DNA of 64,000 bases from Verrucomicrobiota bacterium (GCA_023269675.1 JAHFSX010000009.1:91515-155514); one strand, 5' to 3'; shown: positions 41,266 to 49,609, numbered from the stretch's first letter. Notes: generated by a model from the sequence alone, not told the origin. Made by a program: numbers and translations.

Positions 41266-42555
41266 ATGCAAAACGAAGTGGATGAAGACATCGAAACCGC
41301 ACTCGTCGGATGCTACCTGATGGATTACGAGGCGGCCGCCACCGAGGCGGCCGACTTCTCGATCGACAAAGACATGTTCGCATCGCCCACCGCCAAAATG
41401 GTCTTTGAGATCATGGCGAAAATGCACGAGCAACAACGCCCGATCGACCCGCTCACCGTGCGGAACCAACTGGGAAACTACGCCGATCCCGCCTGGACGC
41501 GGTTCCTGGAAAAGGCCATCGAAAGCTCGCCCACCACCGCCCACACGGGATATTACGCGCAACTGGTCCGGCAGAAATTCGAAACGCGCCGGCTGCGCGC
41601 CATGCTCGGCGCGGCCAGCCGAAAACTGGACGACGAACCGGCCGACATGGTCCAAACCGAACTCATGCGCCAACTCGAGCGGAACGACGCGGACCCGGCC
41701 AAAGACGGCATCACCTTCAGCGAGGCCGCGGCACAGGCCATCAGCACCTTCAAAAAAGCCGCCGAGGGAACCGCGGGCATCAAAACCGGCCTCGCCTTCA
41801 TCGACGGGGCCGGCGGCATACAGGAGGGGGAACTGATCATCATCTCCGGCAAAGCCGGCAGCTGCAAAACCACGCTCGCGCGCCAGATCCTCACACACGT
41901 CTGCAGCGTCGAAAAAATTCCGGCGGCGCTCATCACACTCGAAATGTCGGAGGCGCAGATCGCCGCGCAAACCTTGACCGACCAGTCCCGCACAAGCCAA
42001 CGCAAATTCATGGCGGGCGTCGCCAACGACGAAGACTGGGCGCGACTCTTCGCCGCCCAGGCCGATACCGAAGGCTGGCCGCTCGCCATCACCTCGCGCG
42101 CACGCACGCCGGCGCGCCTCGCGGCCTACGTCCGCAAAGTCGTGCGCCGGGGAGCCAAACTGATCGTGCTGGACTACCTGCAGGCCATGCAACCCAACCC
42201 CGACATGCTCAAAATGAATTCGGAGGCCCAAACCACCTTCGCGTCCAACGTCGTCCGCGATCTCGCAGTGAACCTCGGCATCCGCTTCATCGTGGTCTGC
42301 ACCGAAAACCGCGAAGGCGACCTGCGCTACTCGGACGCCATCCGCTACGACGCCTGGAAATGGCTCCGCATGATCCAACCCGAAGAGAACAACGACGACA
42401 ATCCCGAGTTTCACCTGGATATGGTTAAAAACCGTTTCGGCCCCGTCCCGAAAAGTATCCGCCGATTATACCGCGTCGGCAACCGACTCCTCACAGAAAC
42501 GGAATGGATCGAATACACAAAAACGAACAAAGGAAGGAAAGACCCGTGCAACTAA
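41266..42555 (+). CDS. dnaB: DnaB-like replicative helicase
   Basis: A 429-residue protein with an N-terminal DnaB domain (residues 1-110: MQNEVDEDIETALVGCYLMD... DPLTVRNQLG) and a RecA-like C-terminal domain. Motifs seen: P-loop region ELIIISGKAGSCKTTLA, ALITLEMSEAQI, LIVLDYLQAM (Walker B) and VVCTENREGDLRYSDAIRYDA. The P-loop carries Cys where the last invariant Gly before Lys is expected. It should unwind the phage replication fork. The start is 9 bp after the previous gene. Confidence 0.88.
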   Translation: MQNEVDEDIETALVGCYLMDYEAAATEAADFSIDKDMFASPTAKMVFEIMAKMHEQQRPIDPLTVRNQLGNYADPAWTRFLEKAIESSPTTAHTGYYAQLVRQKFETRRLRAMLGAASRKLDDEPADMVQTELMRQLERNDADPAKDGITFSEAAAQAISTFKKAAEGTAGIKTGLAFIDGAGGIQEGELIIISGKAGSCKTTLARQILTHVCSVEKIPAALITLEMSEAQIAAQTLTDQSRTSQRKFMAGVANDEDWARLFAAQADTEGWPLAITSRARTPARLAAYVRKVVRRGAKLIVLDYLQAMQPNPDMLKMNSEAQTTFASNVVRDLAVNLGIRFIVVCTENREGDLRYSDAIRYDAWKWLRMIQPEENNDDNPEFHLDMVKNRFGPVPKSIRRLYRVGNRLLTETEWIEYTKTNKGRKDPCN

Positions 42556-42968
42556 CACGCCAAAAACCGGAATTCAGCGATCATAAAAAACGCGCCATCG
42601 GCGCCCTGATCGACTGCTGCAAACGCGAAATCGACCTGCTCACCGCCTTGAAAGAAATAGGCATCGAACAACAGGACGAACAAACAAACATCACGGCCGA
42701 ACTGTTCGCAGTCATTCTCCTGTTCCTGCAAATACCGCCAACCTATACCGAAAACGTAAACGGCAAAAACGAAAAGCGCAACAACGCCTGGATTCTCGCC
42801 GAACTCATGGAATACACCGCCACAGGGCGGGACTTCCTGGAACACATCTTGCAAAAAAACCTCTTCTGGATACCAGAAAGCCCATGGTCGCCAAAAAAGA
42901 CAGAACAAAAGCAACCCGAAACGGAAACAACCAAGACCGTACCAACCAGCGAAAACAGCAACCCCTGA
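42546..42968 (+). CDS. Phage protein following the helicase, unknown
   Basis: A 140-residue protein starting at GTG 42546, which overlaps the helicase stop and has AAGGAAGGAAA directly upstream. It is helical, with KKRAIGALIDCCKREIDLLTALKEIG in the N-terminal third and a Lys/Glu/Thr-rich disordered end. No family recognised. The frame could also begin at an ATG at 42504 inside the helicase gene. Confidence 0.6.
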   Translation: MQLTRQKPEFSDHKKRAIGALIDCCKREIDLLTALKEIGIEQQDEQTNITAELFAVILLFLQIPPTYTENVNGKNEKRNNAWILAELMEYTATGRDFLEHILQKNLFWIPESPWSPKKTEQKQPETETTKTVPTSENSNP

Positions 42969-43017
42969 CCGAACGATGGAACAATCGCACCAAAAATCAA
43001 CACACGTAAAATATTCC

Positions 43018-43103
43018 GGGGGGGGCGACACGTCCCCCCGCGGCGAGCTTCCCCGGCCCGATGCGGCCGGGGTGATCTCGCCGACTCCCCCCGATACCCG
43101 ACG
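43018..43103. repeat. Compound structured repeat, copy 2
   Basis: Same order as 38551-38635. Outer stem CGGCGAG / CTCGCCG and internal-loop sequences CTT and (C/T)GAT are kept; the inner stem here is CCCCGGCC / GGCCGGGG with loop CGATGC, compared with the loop CGGCTACA of copy 1. The trailing ACTCCCCCCGATACCCGACG is identical. Confidence 0.8.
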
Positions 43104-43487
43104 GGCCAAATATAAAACCGGCGCGGGGACCCCCAGCCCCGCGCCGTAAAGGCCAGCGCCAAGGCGCTGCCAGACGGCCCCGGCCCCGCCGCCATTCCCT
43201 CCGGCGGGGACGGCCGCGCGCCTACGCGCGGCCTCGGTGCCTCCCCCGGCTGACCTCCGTCCGCCGGCCTCCGGCCTCTGTCCATGGGCCGGGGGCTTTC
43301 CCCCCCGGACCCTCCCACGGGATCGGCACGGTACATCCCCTCGCCGCCACTCATGCCGGCACCCGTCCGGAAAGCCGCCCCGTTGCACCCGGTCACGCCA
43401 AGCCATCGGATACTCGGCACGCCGCGGCTACGCGGCTTTGGCATGCCCGTTGCCCACCGGGCGGCATGCGGCAGGCGGCCGGCCGTC

Positions 43488-43497
43488 TCGCAGGCTC
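43488..43497. repeat. TCGCAGGCTC-loop hairpin, copy 5
   Basis: Loop motif with flanking arms GCGGCCGG (before) and CCGGCCGC (after), 8 bp complementary. The arm sequence is unlike those of the four copies in the main island. Confidence 0.7.
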
Positions 43498-43854
43498 GCC
43501 GGTCCGGCCGCTTTCCCTTCCACAGCGGACGGGTTTGGCCTCACCCGTCTCGGGGCAATCGTCCGTGTCGTTAAATGGCTGGCCTGACTCTCTTCACCTC
43601 ATCCCAACAACAGGCGAGGATGAGGTCTCGAAAGTCAGGGCAGCATTATGAATACGACACTTTACAGATTGCCTCAAGAGGCGGGTTTGAGTTGGGCGGC
43701 CACGGGGACGGGTGCCTCCGCCAATGAGGATTCGGAACTCAAAATCGAGCAGACATTTTGTCGCACCTTTTGCCATTGCCCCGCCGGCTCCATCGTCGCC
43801 GCCATCCCCCGCTTTTCAGATCCGAACACCAACCCCACAGAAAGGAATCCGACC

Positions 43855-44142
43855 ATGAACAGCTACGCCGAAACCACCCTGCGCGCCCTCGCCGCACAGA
43901 CCCGCCGCACCCCCTACGAAGTGCAGACCCTTCTGGCGCTCATCGCCCAACGCGACGCCGAATATGTGAGCGACGGCCGCAAATACGTACTCGCCAACGG
44001 CGGAGAGCCCGCGACCGAAGCCGAACTGGCCTACCTCGCCCGCCTCTGCCGCAACTGCCCGCCCATCCCCGTTGACCGTCCGCCCGATCCGGCCGACTTC
44101 AACGACTGGGAGGCCCGCTGCCCCCGCGCCGACCACCTCTGA
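43855..44142 (+). CDS. Small phage protein, unknown
   Basis: A 95-residue protein starting MNSYAETTLRALAAQ. It has a helical N-terminus (TPYEVQTLLALIAQRDAEYV), GRKYVLANGGEPATEAELAYLARLC and a proline-rich acidic end. The start has AAAGGAA 8-14 bases upstream. It is the first of a run of small genes separated by repeated hairpin modules. Confidence 0.65.
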   Translation: MNSYAETTLRALAAQTRRTPYEVQTLLALIAQRDAEYVSDGRKYVLANGGEPATEAELAYLARLCRNCPPIPVDRPPDPADFNDWEARCPRADHL

Positions 44143-44146
44143 CACC

Positions 44147-44184
44147 CAGCGCCCGCCCGTGGGCCAGGTACGCGGGCAGAAAGG
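44147..44184 (+). repeat. Hairpin/Shine-Dalgarno module 1
   Basis: AGCGCCCGCCCGTGGGC, a short variable piece, then TACGCGGGCAGAAAGG before the next ATG. GCCCGC and GCGGGC form the outer stem and the AGAAAGG is a ribosome-binding site. Further copies: 44399-44435, 44830-44856 (short form AGCGCCCGCCGAGCGGGC) and 45621-45652 (not followed by a gene at the usual distance). Confidence 0.75.
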
Positions 44185-44189
44185 ACACC

Positions 44190-44393
44190 ATGAACACCCC
44201 GCAAAACATCCTCGGCACGCAAGCCGAATTCCGCCAAACGCTGGACGCGCTCACAACCCAACTCGGAAACCTGATGGCGCTGGCCTACCGCCGCTACCCG
44301 AACCGCACCGAGACGCTGGAAGCCGTCAGCATCGCCAAGCACCTGCTCAACAAAGTAGGCGACCAACTCGAACGCGCAATCACGGACGACTGA
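44190..44393 (+). CDS. Small helical phage protein, unknown
   Basis: A 67-residue protein, all helical by pattern (EFRQTLDALTTQLGNLMALAYRRYPNRTETLEAVSIAKHLLNKVGDQLERAI). It is preceded by hairpin module 1, whose AGAAAGG is about 7 bases before the start, and followed by module 2. Confidence 0.65.
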   Translation: MNTPQNILGTQAEFRQTLDALTTQLGNLMALAYRRYPNRTETLEAVSIAKHLLNKVGDQLERAITDD

Positions 44394-44398
44394 CCCCA

Positions 44399-44435
44399 AG
44401 CGCCCGCCCGTGGGCATCGTTCGCGGGCAGAAAGG
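44399..44435 (+). repeat. Hairpin/Shine-Dalgarno module 2
   Basis: AGCGCCCGCCCGTGGGC then ATCGTTCGCGGGCAGAAAGG, nearly identical to module 1, directly before the 44441 gene. The variable bases fall in the loop. Confidence 0.75.
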
Positions 44436-44440
44436 CCACC

Positions 44441-44827
44441 ATGAAAAAGAGACAGCACACCGTCACCCTGCCGCCCGCCGAGCCGGAAACCCCCGCCGTC
44501 GAACTTGAATCGGCGACGACCCAGCCCGACCGGCACGAAACCGCCACCCGCGAGGAAGCCATGCTCATCGCCCTCGACTTCGTGCGCAGCTACGCCAACC
44601 ACTGGGAACAGCCCGCCGCCGAAATCATCACCACATTCGCGCAGACCGAAGGCGGATACTGCGGGACCGGCGTGAGCTACGCCTACAACCGCCGCGGCTT
44701 CTTCGTGGGCACCTTCGTCACCCTCAGCAAACCGGAGGAAATCCCCGGCGTGTTTTTCTTCCCGTGGGCCGAAGTCAAAGCCGCCGCCCTCACCGGAGCC
44801 GTCCAAGGCGAATTCAACCTCGTGTGA
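44441..44827 (+). CDS. Small phage protein, unknown
   Basis: A 128-residue protein with a disordered N-terminal 35 residues, then a compact region (EAMLIALDFVRSYANHWEQPAAEIITTFAQTEGGYCGTGVSYAYNRRGFFVGTF... IPGVFFFPWAEVKAA). No family recognised. It is framed by hairpin modules 2 and 3. Confidence 0.62.
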   Translation: MKKRQHTVTLPPAEPETPAVELESATTQPDRHETATREEAMLIALDFVRSYANHWEQPAAEIITTFAQTEGGYCGTGVSYAYNRRGFFVGTFVTLSKPEEIPGVFFFPWAEVKAAALTGAVQGEFNLV

Positions 44828-44862
44828 CCGAGCGCCCGCCGAGCGGGCAGACCGGAGCCGCC

Positions 44863-45408
44863 ATGAAACACACCAGCCAAGAACAGAAAGCCATCGAAGC
44901 CGCCCGCGCCGCCGCCGACCTGACCGACGCCGCCTATGTGGAGATCCGCAAGACCCCCGCCGGGCAGCGCACCATCCCCCAGCGCCGCGCCCTGCTCGAA
45001 AGCGACCTGAAGCGGGCAGGGGAGACGTTCGAGAGCCGCGAACGCTCCAACGACCTTTACCACCACTACCTGAAGACCGGCGACACCGCCGAAGCCCGCT
45101 GGCACGCGCCGTCCCCGCTCCTGACCTCGACCGCCGCCATCCGCCGCGAACTGGTGGAGGCCTGGAAAGAGCTGGCCGGATTCGACGCCATGCCCTTCGC
45201 CCCCCACGTCGGCCGCGAGCCCAAACGCTGGCTCAAGACCGAACGCTTTCACCGCCTCATGGAGATCCAGCGCGAGATCGAGCGCAACGGCGGAAAAGTC
45301 CGCTATGTCCAGCGCACGCCCCGGCAGGAATCCATTTACGCCCGCATCATCGCGAGCGACCAACGCAGGAACAACAACGAACCCCAGCAGCAAACGCTGG
45401 GACTGTAA
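44863..45408 (+). CDS. Phage protein, unknown
   Basis: A 181-residue helical, charged protein (AIEAARAAADLTDAAYVEIRKT..., LVEAWKELAGFDAMPFAPHVGREPKRWLKTERFHRLMEIQREIERNG). It follows the short form of the hairpin module (44830-44856). No motif recognised. The C-terminal tail is Asn/Gln-rich. Confidence 0.62.
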   Translation: MKHTSQEQKAIEAARAAADLTDAAYVEIRKTPAGQRTIPQRRALLESDLKRAGETFESRERSNDLYHHYLKTGDTAEARWHAPSPLLTSTAAIRRELVEAWKELAGFDAMPFAPHVGREPKRWLKTERFHRLMEIQREIERNGGKVRYVQRTPRQESIYARIIASDQRRNNNEPQQQTLGL

Positions 45409-45422
45409 GAAAGGAAACGACC

Positions 45423-45617
45423 ATGAACACCCCCATAAGCTATTACTCCTACAGTGAGGAAGGACTGAAAAACGGCTCCTTCGCCCGCCGCTCGAAATAC
45501 GGACTGGGCCTGTTCACCCTGGGCGACTTCGTGGGCATGATCGAAAACGTCCCCGAAGGCTGGACCCAATTCGACACGGCCACCGCCCAGAGCCTCATCC
45601 CCCAATGCTGCCACTGA
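45423..45617 (+). CDS. Small phage protein, unknown
   Basis: A 64-residue protein (MNTPISYYSYSEEGLKNGSF...) 14 bp after the preceding gene with GAAAGGA upstream. It is followed by hairpin module 4, but the next gene is over 200 bp away. Confidence 0.6.
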   Translation: MNTPISYYSYSEEGLKNGSFARRSKYGLGLFTLGDFVGMIENVPEGWTQFDTATAQSLIPQCCH

Positions 45618-45652
45618 ACCCAGCGCCCGCCCGTGGGCCTCGTACGCGGGCC

Positions 45653-45780
45653 GTCCCGTTTTGTCCGTTCCGTCCGTTCACCCCAAAAAAATTCCGGCGC
45701 GCCCGCGAAGGGCGCGCCACACCCGCCCGGCCGGCAGACCATTCAGTCCGTCCGGGTCCCGCAGGAAGAATCACTTGTCG
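45653..45780. repeat. Diverged direct repeat left of the secreted cargo gene
   Basis: Contains CCGTTCCGTCCGTTC, AAAAAATTCC, the hairpin GGCGCGCCC-GCGAA-GGGCGCGCC and GTCCGGGTCCCGCA. A diverged counterpart with the same order (CCGTCCCCCGGTCCCCTGCG, AAAAATCCC, GCGCGCCCGCGGGGGACGCGCC in two parts, GCCGGGTCCCGCA) lies at 47075-47210, on the other side of the gene at 45855-47006. Confidence 0.55.
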
Positions 45781-45854
45781 CCACACACGAACTCTTGTAT
45801 TCTGCCAATCGTTCTAATTTGCGAATCACGTTTCACCAACTGTTGTGATGAGGG

Positions 45855-47006
45855 ATGTCTATGCGAAACCCGATTAAACCGATGTTGTTCTGCGTATTTT
45901 CGATTCTATGCCTTTTGCCGGTTTTTGCAGCCGATCTAAAAACGTACAAGGACGTGTATCAGAAGAACTCGGAAGAGATTCTCAAGGCATCCCAACCCAA
46001 ATTCACCGACTTGCAAAAGCAATATCAGATCTCGTTGGATGCGCTGAAGGCCCTTGCAAAAAATCAGGGGGACTTGAAAAAAACGATGGCCGCGATTGCC
46101 GAAATCGAACGGTTCCAAAAAATGAAAAGCCTACCAGCCACACTGGACGAAAGCGCGCTCCCGGAAATTAAGACGCTCCAGTCCGCCTACATGAAGCGGT
46201 ATTCCGAGTTGGAAACGGAAATGACCGCGAAACTGGGAACGCTGACTACAAAGTACGATCAGGCTTTGGATCGTCTCCAAAAAGAACTAGTCAAGGCGGA
46301 AAAGTTGACCGAAGCAACGGTAATTCAGGAAGAAAGGGAAAAGGCACAAGCCACGCTCAAAGGCTACGCGGAGCAAATGTCAGCCTTAGTAGGATCCCCC
46401 GTGACAAACGAAACCAGTGTGGCCGCATCGCCGGCGACGGTCACGGATTCAGCGAAAAAAGTTACGGGAGAAGATGGGACCGGCACCTCTGGACTCGGGC
46501 CACAAGCTACTGAATCGAAGCTGGAAAGAAACGCAGTCATCAATGGGGATTTTTCACAGGTCACCCATAAGAAACCGGAAGGATGGGTCTCACTCCGGGG
46601 AGCATCTGACGCTTTGACAGTGGTAACAGAGGGCAAAAACAAGTTTGTGAGGTTTGAAGAAAACACCGTCAACAAAGAAGGTACGGTAAGCACCCTTCGT
46701 TGTGTCTCGCAGAAGATACAGATACCAAAAGATGCAAAAAAGGTGACTTTCTCAGCCAAAATAAGAACGAAGGATTGTCTAGACATGCCGACGTTTCCGC
46801 CTGTGGTGCAGCTTGAGTGGAGAAATCAAGAGGGCAAAGCCAAAGGTTCAATTACTGAACCGTGGGACGGGAAGAATGGCGATTGGAAAAAACTGAGCAA
46901 GGAAACACGCATTCCAAGTGACGCGGCCACGGCTGTAGTCGTTATCTCGACAGGCTATCGCCCTGGTCAGATCGACTTCGATGATGTTGAAGTCACGTTC
47001 AACTAA
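45855..47006 (+). CDS. Secreted coiled-coil protein with C-terminal carbohydrate-binding-like domain (cargo)
   Basis: A 383-residue protein with a signal peptide (LFCVFSILCLLPVFAAD), a coiled-coil region (residues 28-180, repeated LxxxxQxxxDxLK pattern), a low-complexity linker, and a C-terminal beta-sandwich from NAVINGDFSQVTHKKPEGW to IDFDDVEVTFN that resembles CBM4/9-type domains. Such proteins are frequent in host PVC genomes. The base composition is lower in GC than its neighbours, and diverged repeats flank it, so it looks like inserted cargo that may alter the lysogen's surface. Confidence 0.75.
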   Translation: MSMRNPIKPMLFCVFSILCLLPVFAADLKTYKDVYQKNSEEILKASQPKFTDLQKQYQISLDALKALAKNQGDLKKTMAAIAEIERFQKMKSLPATLDESALPEIKTLQSAYMKRYSELETEMTAKLGTLTTKYDQALDRLQKELVKAEKLTEATVIQEEREKAQATLKGYAEQMSALVGSPVTNETSVAASPATVTDSAKKVTGEDGTGTSGLGPQATESKLERNAVINGDFSQVTHKKPEGWVSLRGASDALTVVTEGKNKFVRFEENTVNKEGTVSTLRCVSQKIQIPKDAKKVTFSAKIRTKDCLDMPTFPPVVQLEWRNQEGKAKGSITEPWDGKNGDWKKLSKETRIPSDAATAVVVISTGYRPGQIDFDDVEVTFN

Positions 47007-47074
47007 AAACTTCTGTGCCGTCCCCCGCTCGCAAGCATAGCAAGCGGGCAGGGGGCCGCCCTCTCTCCCTCTCC

Positions 47075-47210
47075 CGCACCGCATCCGTCCCCCGGTCCCC
47101 TGCGTCCCATGCTCGACCATCCACCAAAAATCCCGCGCGCCCGCGGGGGACGCGCCGCTCAAGCCCGTCGTTCGCCGCACCGACTTCCCGCGCCGGGTCC
47201 CGCAATAGAT
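47075..47210. repeat. Diverged direct repeat right of the secreted cargo gene
   Basis: Counterpart of 45653-45780. A further piece, CCGTCCCCTCGGTCCCCTGCG split by one base, occurs at about 47650. A hairpin from GCTCGC and GCGGGC-type arms precedes it at 47028-47055. Confidence 0.5.
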
Positions 47211-47447
47211 TCAAATCCCGTGCTTTTTGTAAAGCTCCAGCCGCGTAGGACAAGTGCAGCGATGGCCGAATCCAAATGCCTTCTTGTAGGGACACCGCAA
47301 ACCGTTCGGGCATTTGACGAAAAGAAGATCCTTGCCGAAAAAATGTTCGACCGTGCAGATGGGTTTCCCATCGCCTTGAAGGCAGGCAGAATTCTTGTCG
47401 CATTGCGTCGTCGCCCGCATAACCTGGTCGCTGACCACGATGGCCAT
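47211..47447 (-). CDS. Small cysteine-rich protein, possible zinc-binding
   Basis: A 78-residue protein with seven cysteines (TTQCDKNSACLQ, ICTVEHFF, VKCPNGLRCPYKK, GHRCTCPTR). The paired cysteines suggest metal binding or disulfides. GGAGGTGA stands 4-11 bases before the ATG, the strongest ribosome-binding site in this region, which supports it as a real gene despite its isolation on the reverse strand. Family unknown. Confidence 0.65.
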   Translation of the reverse strand: MAIVVSDQVMRATTQCDKNSACLQGDGKPICTVEHFFGKDLLFVKCPNGLRCPYKKAFGFGHRCTCPTRLELYKKHGI

Positions 47448-47701
47448 CAATCACCTCCGCTCATCACGAGTACGACAAAATCTCTGGAACGTCAAGCTAC
47501 GTCAAACCGATGTGACTTACACGGCCAGATTTAGGCATATAGTTGGCATGTACTATGCGGGGGGGGGGTAAAAATGTCAATGCCGCATTGGTCCGTCAAT
47601 CCGCCCTCCGTCTTCCGTCCTCTCTCTCCAGGCCGCCCATCCGTCCCCTCGGTCCCCTGCGTCCCATTCTCTCCCCACTAACGCACTAACGCAATCACCC
47701 A
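47448..47701. other. Intergenic region
   Basis: No gene seen. It has a run of ten G at about 47559-47569, a CCGTCCCC-type repeat at 47645-47675 and short ACTAACGCA tandem repeats at 47680-47708. Confidence 0.4.
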
Positions 47702-48094
47702 CTAACGCACTTCTTCCTCCTCTCCCCCCACGACCGCGCACCGCTCCCCCGCCGCGCCTCCGTCGGCCGGCGCTTCGATCCGCACCAGCACCCGCGCCGC
47801 AACAACCCGGCACAACACCATGCGCCCATGCACCGCGCCGAAAAAACCGGAACGAACAACGCGCGCCGAACCATCATCAGGGAAAGGACAACCCAAAACG
47901 CAGTCGGCAAACCGGCCCACCGGATCAACACCCGGCAAACCCACCGCCGCCATATATTCGGGACAGGCCCGCGGAGTCTGATGACCCTGGGCGGGCGACG
48001 TGTGAACAACCACCAACTCGCCGACCGGCGTATGCTCGACATCACACGTCAGAAAATAACAACCGCACGCGAAATGCACCGTTCCATCACTCAT
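47702..48094 (-). CDS. Small phage protein, unknown
   Basis: A 130-residue protein starting MSDGTVHFACGCYFLTCDVEHTPVGELVVVH, cysteine-containing N-terminus and acidic C-terminus (GGEEEEVR). GGGAGG lies 6-11 bases upstream of the start, and the start overlaps the previous gene by 8 bp. No family recognised. Confidence 0.6.
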   Translation of the reverse strand: MSDGTVHFACGCYFLTCDVEHTPVGELVVVHTSPAQGHQTPRACPEYMAAVGLPGVDPVGRFADCVLGCPFPDDGSARVVRSGFFGAVHGRMVLCRVVAARVLVRIEAPADGGAAGERCAVVGGEEEEVR

Positions 48095-49499
48095 GGGAAC
48101 CTCCCACCTCAACCGCGCACCGTTCACCCGTCAGAACCTCGACCACAATCGCCGTCGCCTCCGCGTCACACCGCCGCACGAACGACACGCGGCCGTCGGC
48201 CTTCAACCAGCGCCAGGCGAACACGCCACCCCAAAGAGTTCCGGAAAAAGGCACCTCGCCGACCAGAAAGCAACGGCACTTCACCGAGTTGTGCGCGCTG
48301 AGAACCATACCGTCCGCCCGCACGATGTTGAAACCCTTGGCCGCGCGATGCGCGTCCAGAACCTCGGCATCATGACGCGCGCCGGCCAAGGCGGCGCGCC
48401 AATTGTCGACAGCCACAGCATGCGTTTCCTGTTCGACCGGAACGGGCGAAGGGGTCGGCCCCGCAATCACGGCCGCCAACAGGCCGGCCGCCGCGCCAGA
48501 CGGCGCGGCCTCGGCCGCCGCCGGATCGTCGGCAGGCGGCAGAAGACCCTTGCGCCGCTGCCAGGACAACAGCTGCGCCTGACGGATACGCTCGACCTGT
48601 TCGGGCGTACGCGGATTTAAAGAGATAACCTTCGGCTTCTTGGGCGGCAGCAGCCCGGCGGCGCGCTTCGCGGCAAACGCCGCCGCACGGCCCGCACTGA
48701 TCCGCGCCCGGGCCTCCGCACTCATCGGTGCGCGAACCCCCTTCACCTTCCGCGCCTTCGGCGCAAACGCCGGCAAACCGGCCGCCACACGCGCGGCCCG
48801 CTTCGCCACACGCAACTCCCGCAACCGCGCCATGCGCGCGGCCACATCCGAAACCGTCGCCGGCGCAGCCGTCCCACCGGCCAGATCGGCTGGCGGCTCC
48901 GCGCCGCGCTTGCGGGCGTTCGCCAAACGCATAGAAACGCTGATCTTCAATTTCTGCGCGTCGCTCATCGACTGGCCTTTGTTCGGGGCCGGCCGTCCGG
49001 CCGAAACCGCACCCTTTTCCGCGGCCAACCGTTTCTTGAGCGCGCGCACGACGCCGGCCAGACCCCGAGCGGTAAGGCGCTGCGCGACCGCATGAAAAGG
49101 CGCGCCCAACTTGATCTCGGCCAAGGCGGCCTCCACCGTGCGGGGCCCGCCGTCGGCCCCGCCAACCGATTCGGAAGAAGACGCTTTCGCGACCCGCTCA
49201 CGCCACGGGTACGTGGCCACCACGATCTCCTTGTGGTGCGCGAGCGTGTGCTCACGCACGTAAATCCGCTGCGATCGGGGAACCGGAGAACCGTCCGCCG
49301 TAAGAGAACCGCGCACCAGCAACTCGGAACCGCCAACCAAAGTCGCGATCAAACCGCCAGAAGGCCCAAACGATTTCAAACCGGCCGAACGAATGGCAGC
49401 CACCGCAGCCTTGACCGTCATCCCGCGCCGCACAGGCAAAACCGCACCCGCCGGCAGATTACTCGCGCTCACATGAACAACCGCAGGAAACTTGCCCAT
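48087..49499 (-). CDS. Large phage protein with NUMOD3-like DNA-binding repeats
   Basis: A 470-residue protein. The N-terminal 160 residues are basic with HHKEIVVATYPWRERVAK. Three segments resemble NUMOD3-type modules of homing endonucleases: QSMSDAQKLKISVSMRLANARK, APMSAEARARISAGRAAAF and RTPEQVERIRQAQLLSWQRRKG. The last 100 residues form a separate compact domain (FNIVRADGMVLSAHNSVKCRCFLVGEVPFSG...). There is no HNH or GIY-YIG catalytic motif that I can see. A sequence-specific DNA-binding role is the best guess. Confidence 0.6.
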   Translation of the reverse strand: MGKFPAVVHVSASNLPAGAVLPVRRGMTVKAAVAAIRSAGLKSFGPSGGLIATLVGGSELLVRGSLTADGSPVPRSQRIYVREHTLAHHKEIVVATYPWRERVAKASSSESVGGADGGPRTVEAALAEIKLGAPFHAVAQRLTARGLAGVVRALKKRLAAEKGAVSAGRPAPNKGQSMSDAQKLKISVSMRLANARKRGAEPPADLAGGTAAPATVSDVAARMARLRELRVAKRAARVAAGLPAFAPKARKVKGVRAPMSAEARARISAGRAAAFAAKRAAGLLPPKKPKVISLNPRTPEQVERIRQAQLLSWQRRKGLLPPADDPAAAEAAPSGAAAGLLAAVIAGPTPSPVPVEQETHAVAVDNWRAALAGARHDAEVLDAHRAAKGFNIVRADGMVLSAHNSVKCRCFLVGEVPFSGTLWGGVFAWRWLKADGRVSFVRRCDAEATAIVVEVLTGERCAVEVGGSHE

Positions 49500-49516
49500 A
49501 GCACCCCCAAGTAATG

Positions 49517-49607
49517 ATTATAAACGAAACCAGTCAGCAAAAATTAACAAAAACTACTGACAACTAGCAACTACTTATTTACAAGAAAAAATAATAGCGA
49601 ATATTAG
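49517..49607 (-). promoter_or_regulatory. Promoter region of the leftward 48-49 kb transcript with TAGCGAATATTAG operator
   Basis: On the reverse strand a perfect TATAAT (complement of 49517-49522) lies 17 bp before the 49499 start. Upstream, TAGCGAATATTAG (49595-49607) matches the motif at 34790 and 40187, and CAACTAGCAACTA at 49561-49573 is a partial copy. The -35 box is weak, suggesting dependence on an activator or on regulation by the shared factor. Confidence 0.5.
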
Positions 49608-49609
49608 AA

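Larger units (their letters stand above)
42969..43854. other. Second GC-rich structured non-coding stretch
   Basis: No supported gene. It opens with the compound repeat 43018-43103, then a 10-bp hairpin (CGGCGCGGGG / CCCCGCGCCG, about 43119-43147), a GGCCGCGC / GCGCGGCC hairpin (around 43211-43232), a CCGGGGG-CTTT-CCCCCCCGG stem (around 43290), and the TCGCAGGCTC-loop hairpin at 43488-43497 with stem GCGGCCGG / CCGGCCGC. These share blocks with the island at 34.8-39.6 kb, so it is a smaller relative placed between the helicase operon and the small-gene cassettes. 43640-43850 is less structured leader DNA. Confidence 0.7.

Noticed and set aside
47559-47569. Poly-G run as phase-variation tract
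   Set aside because: It lies in intergenic DNA with no gene start or promoter placed so that length change would have a clear effect.
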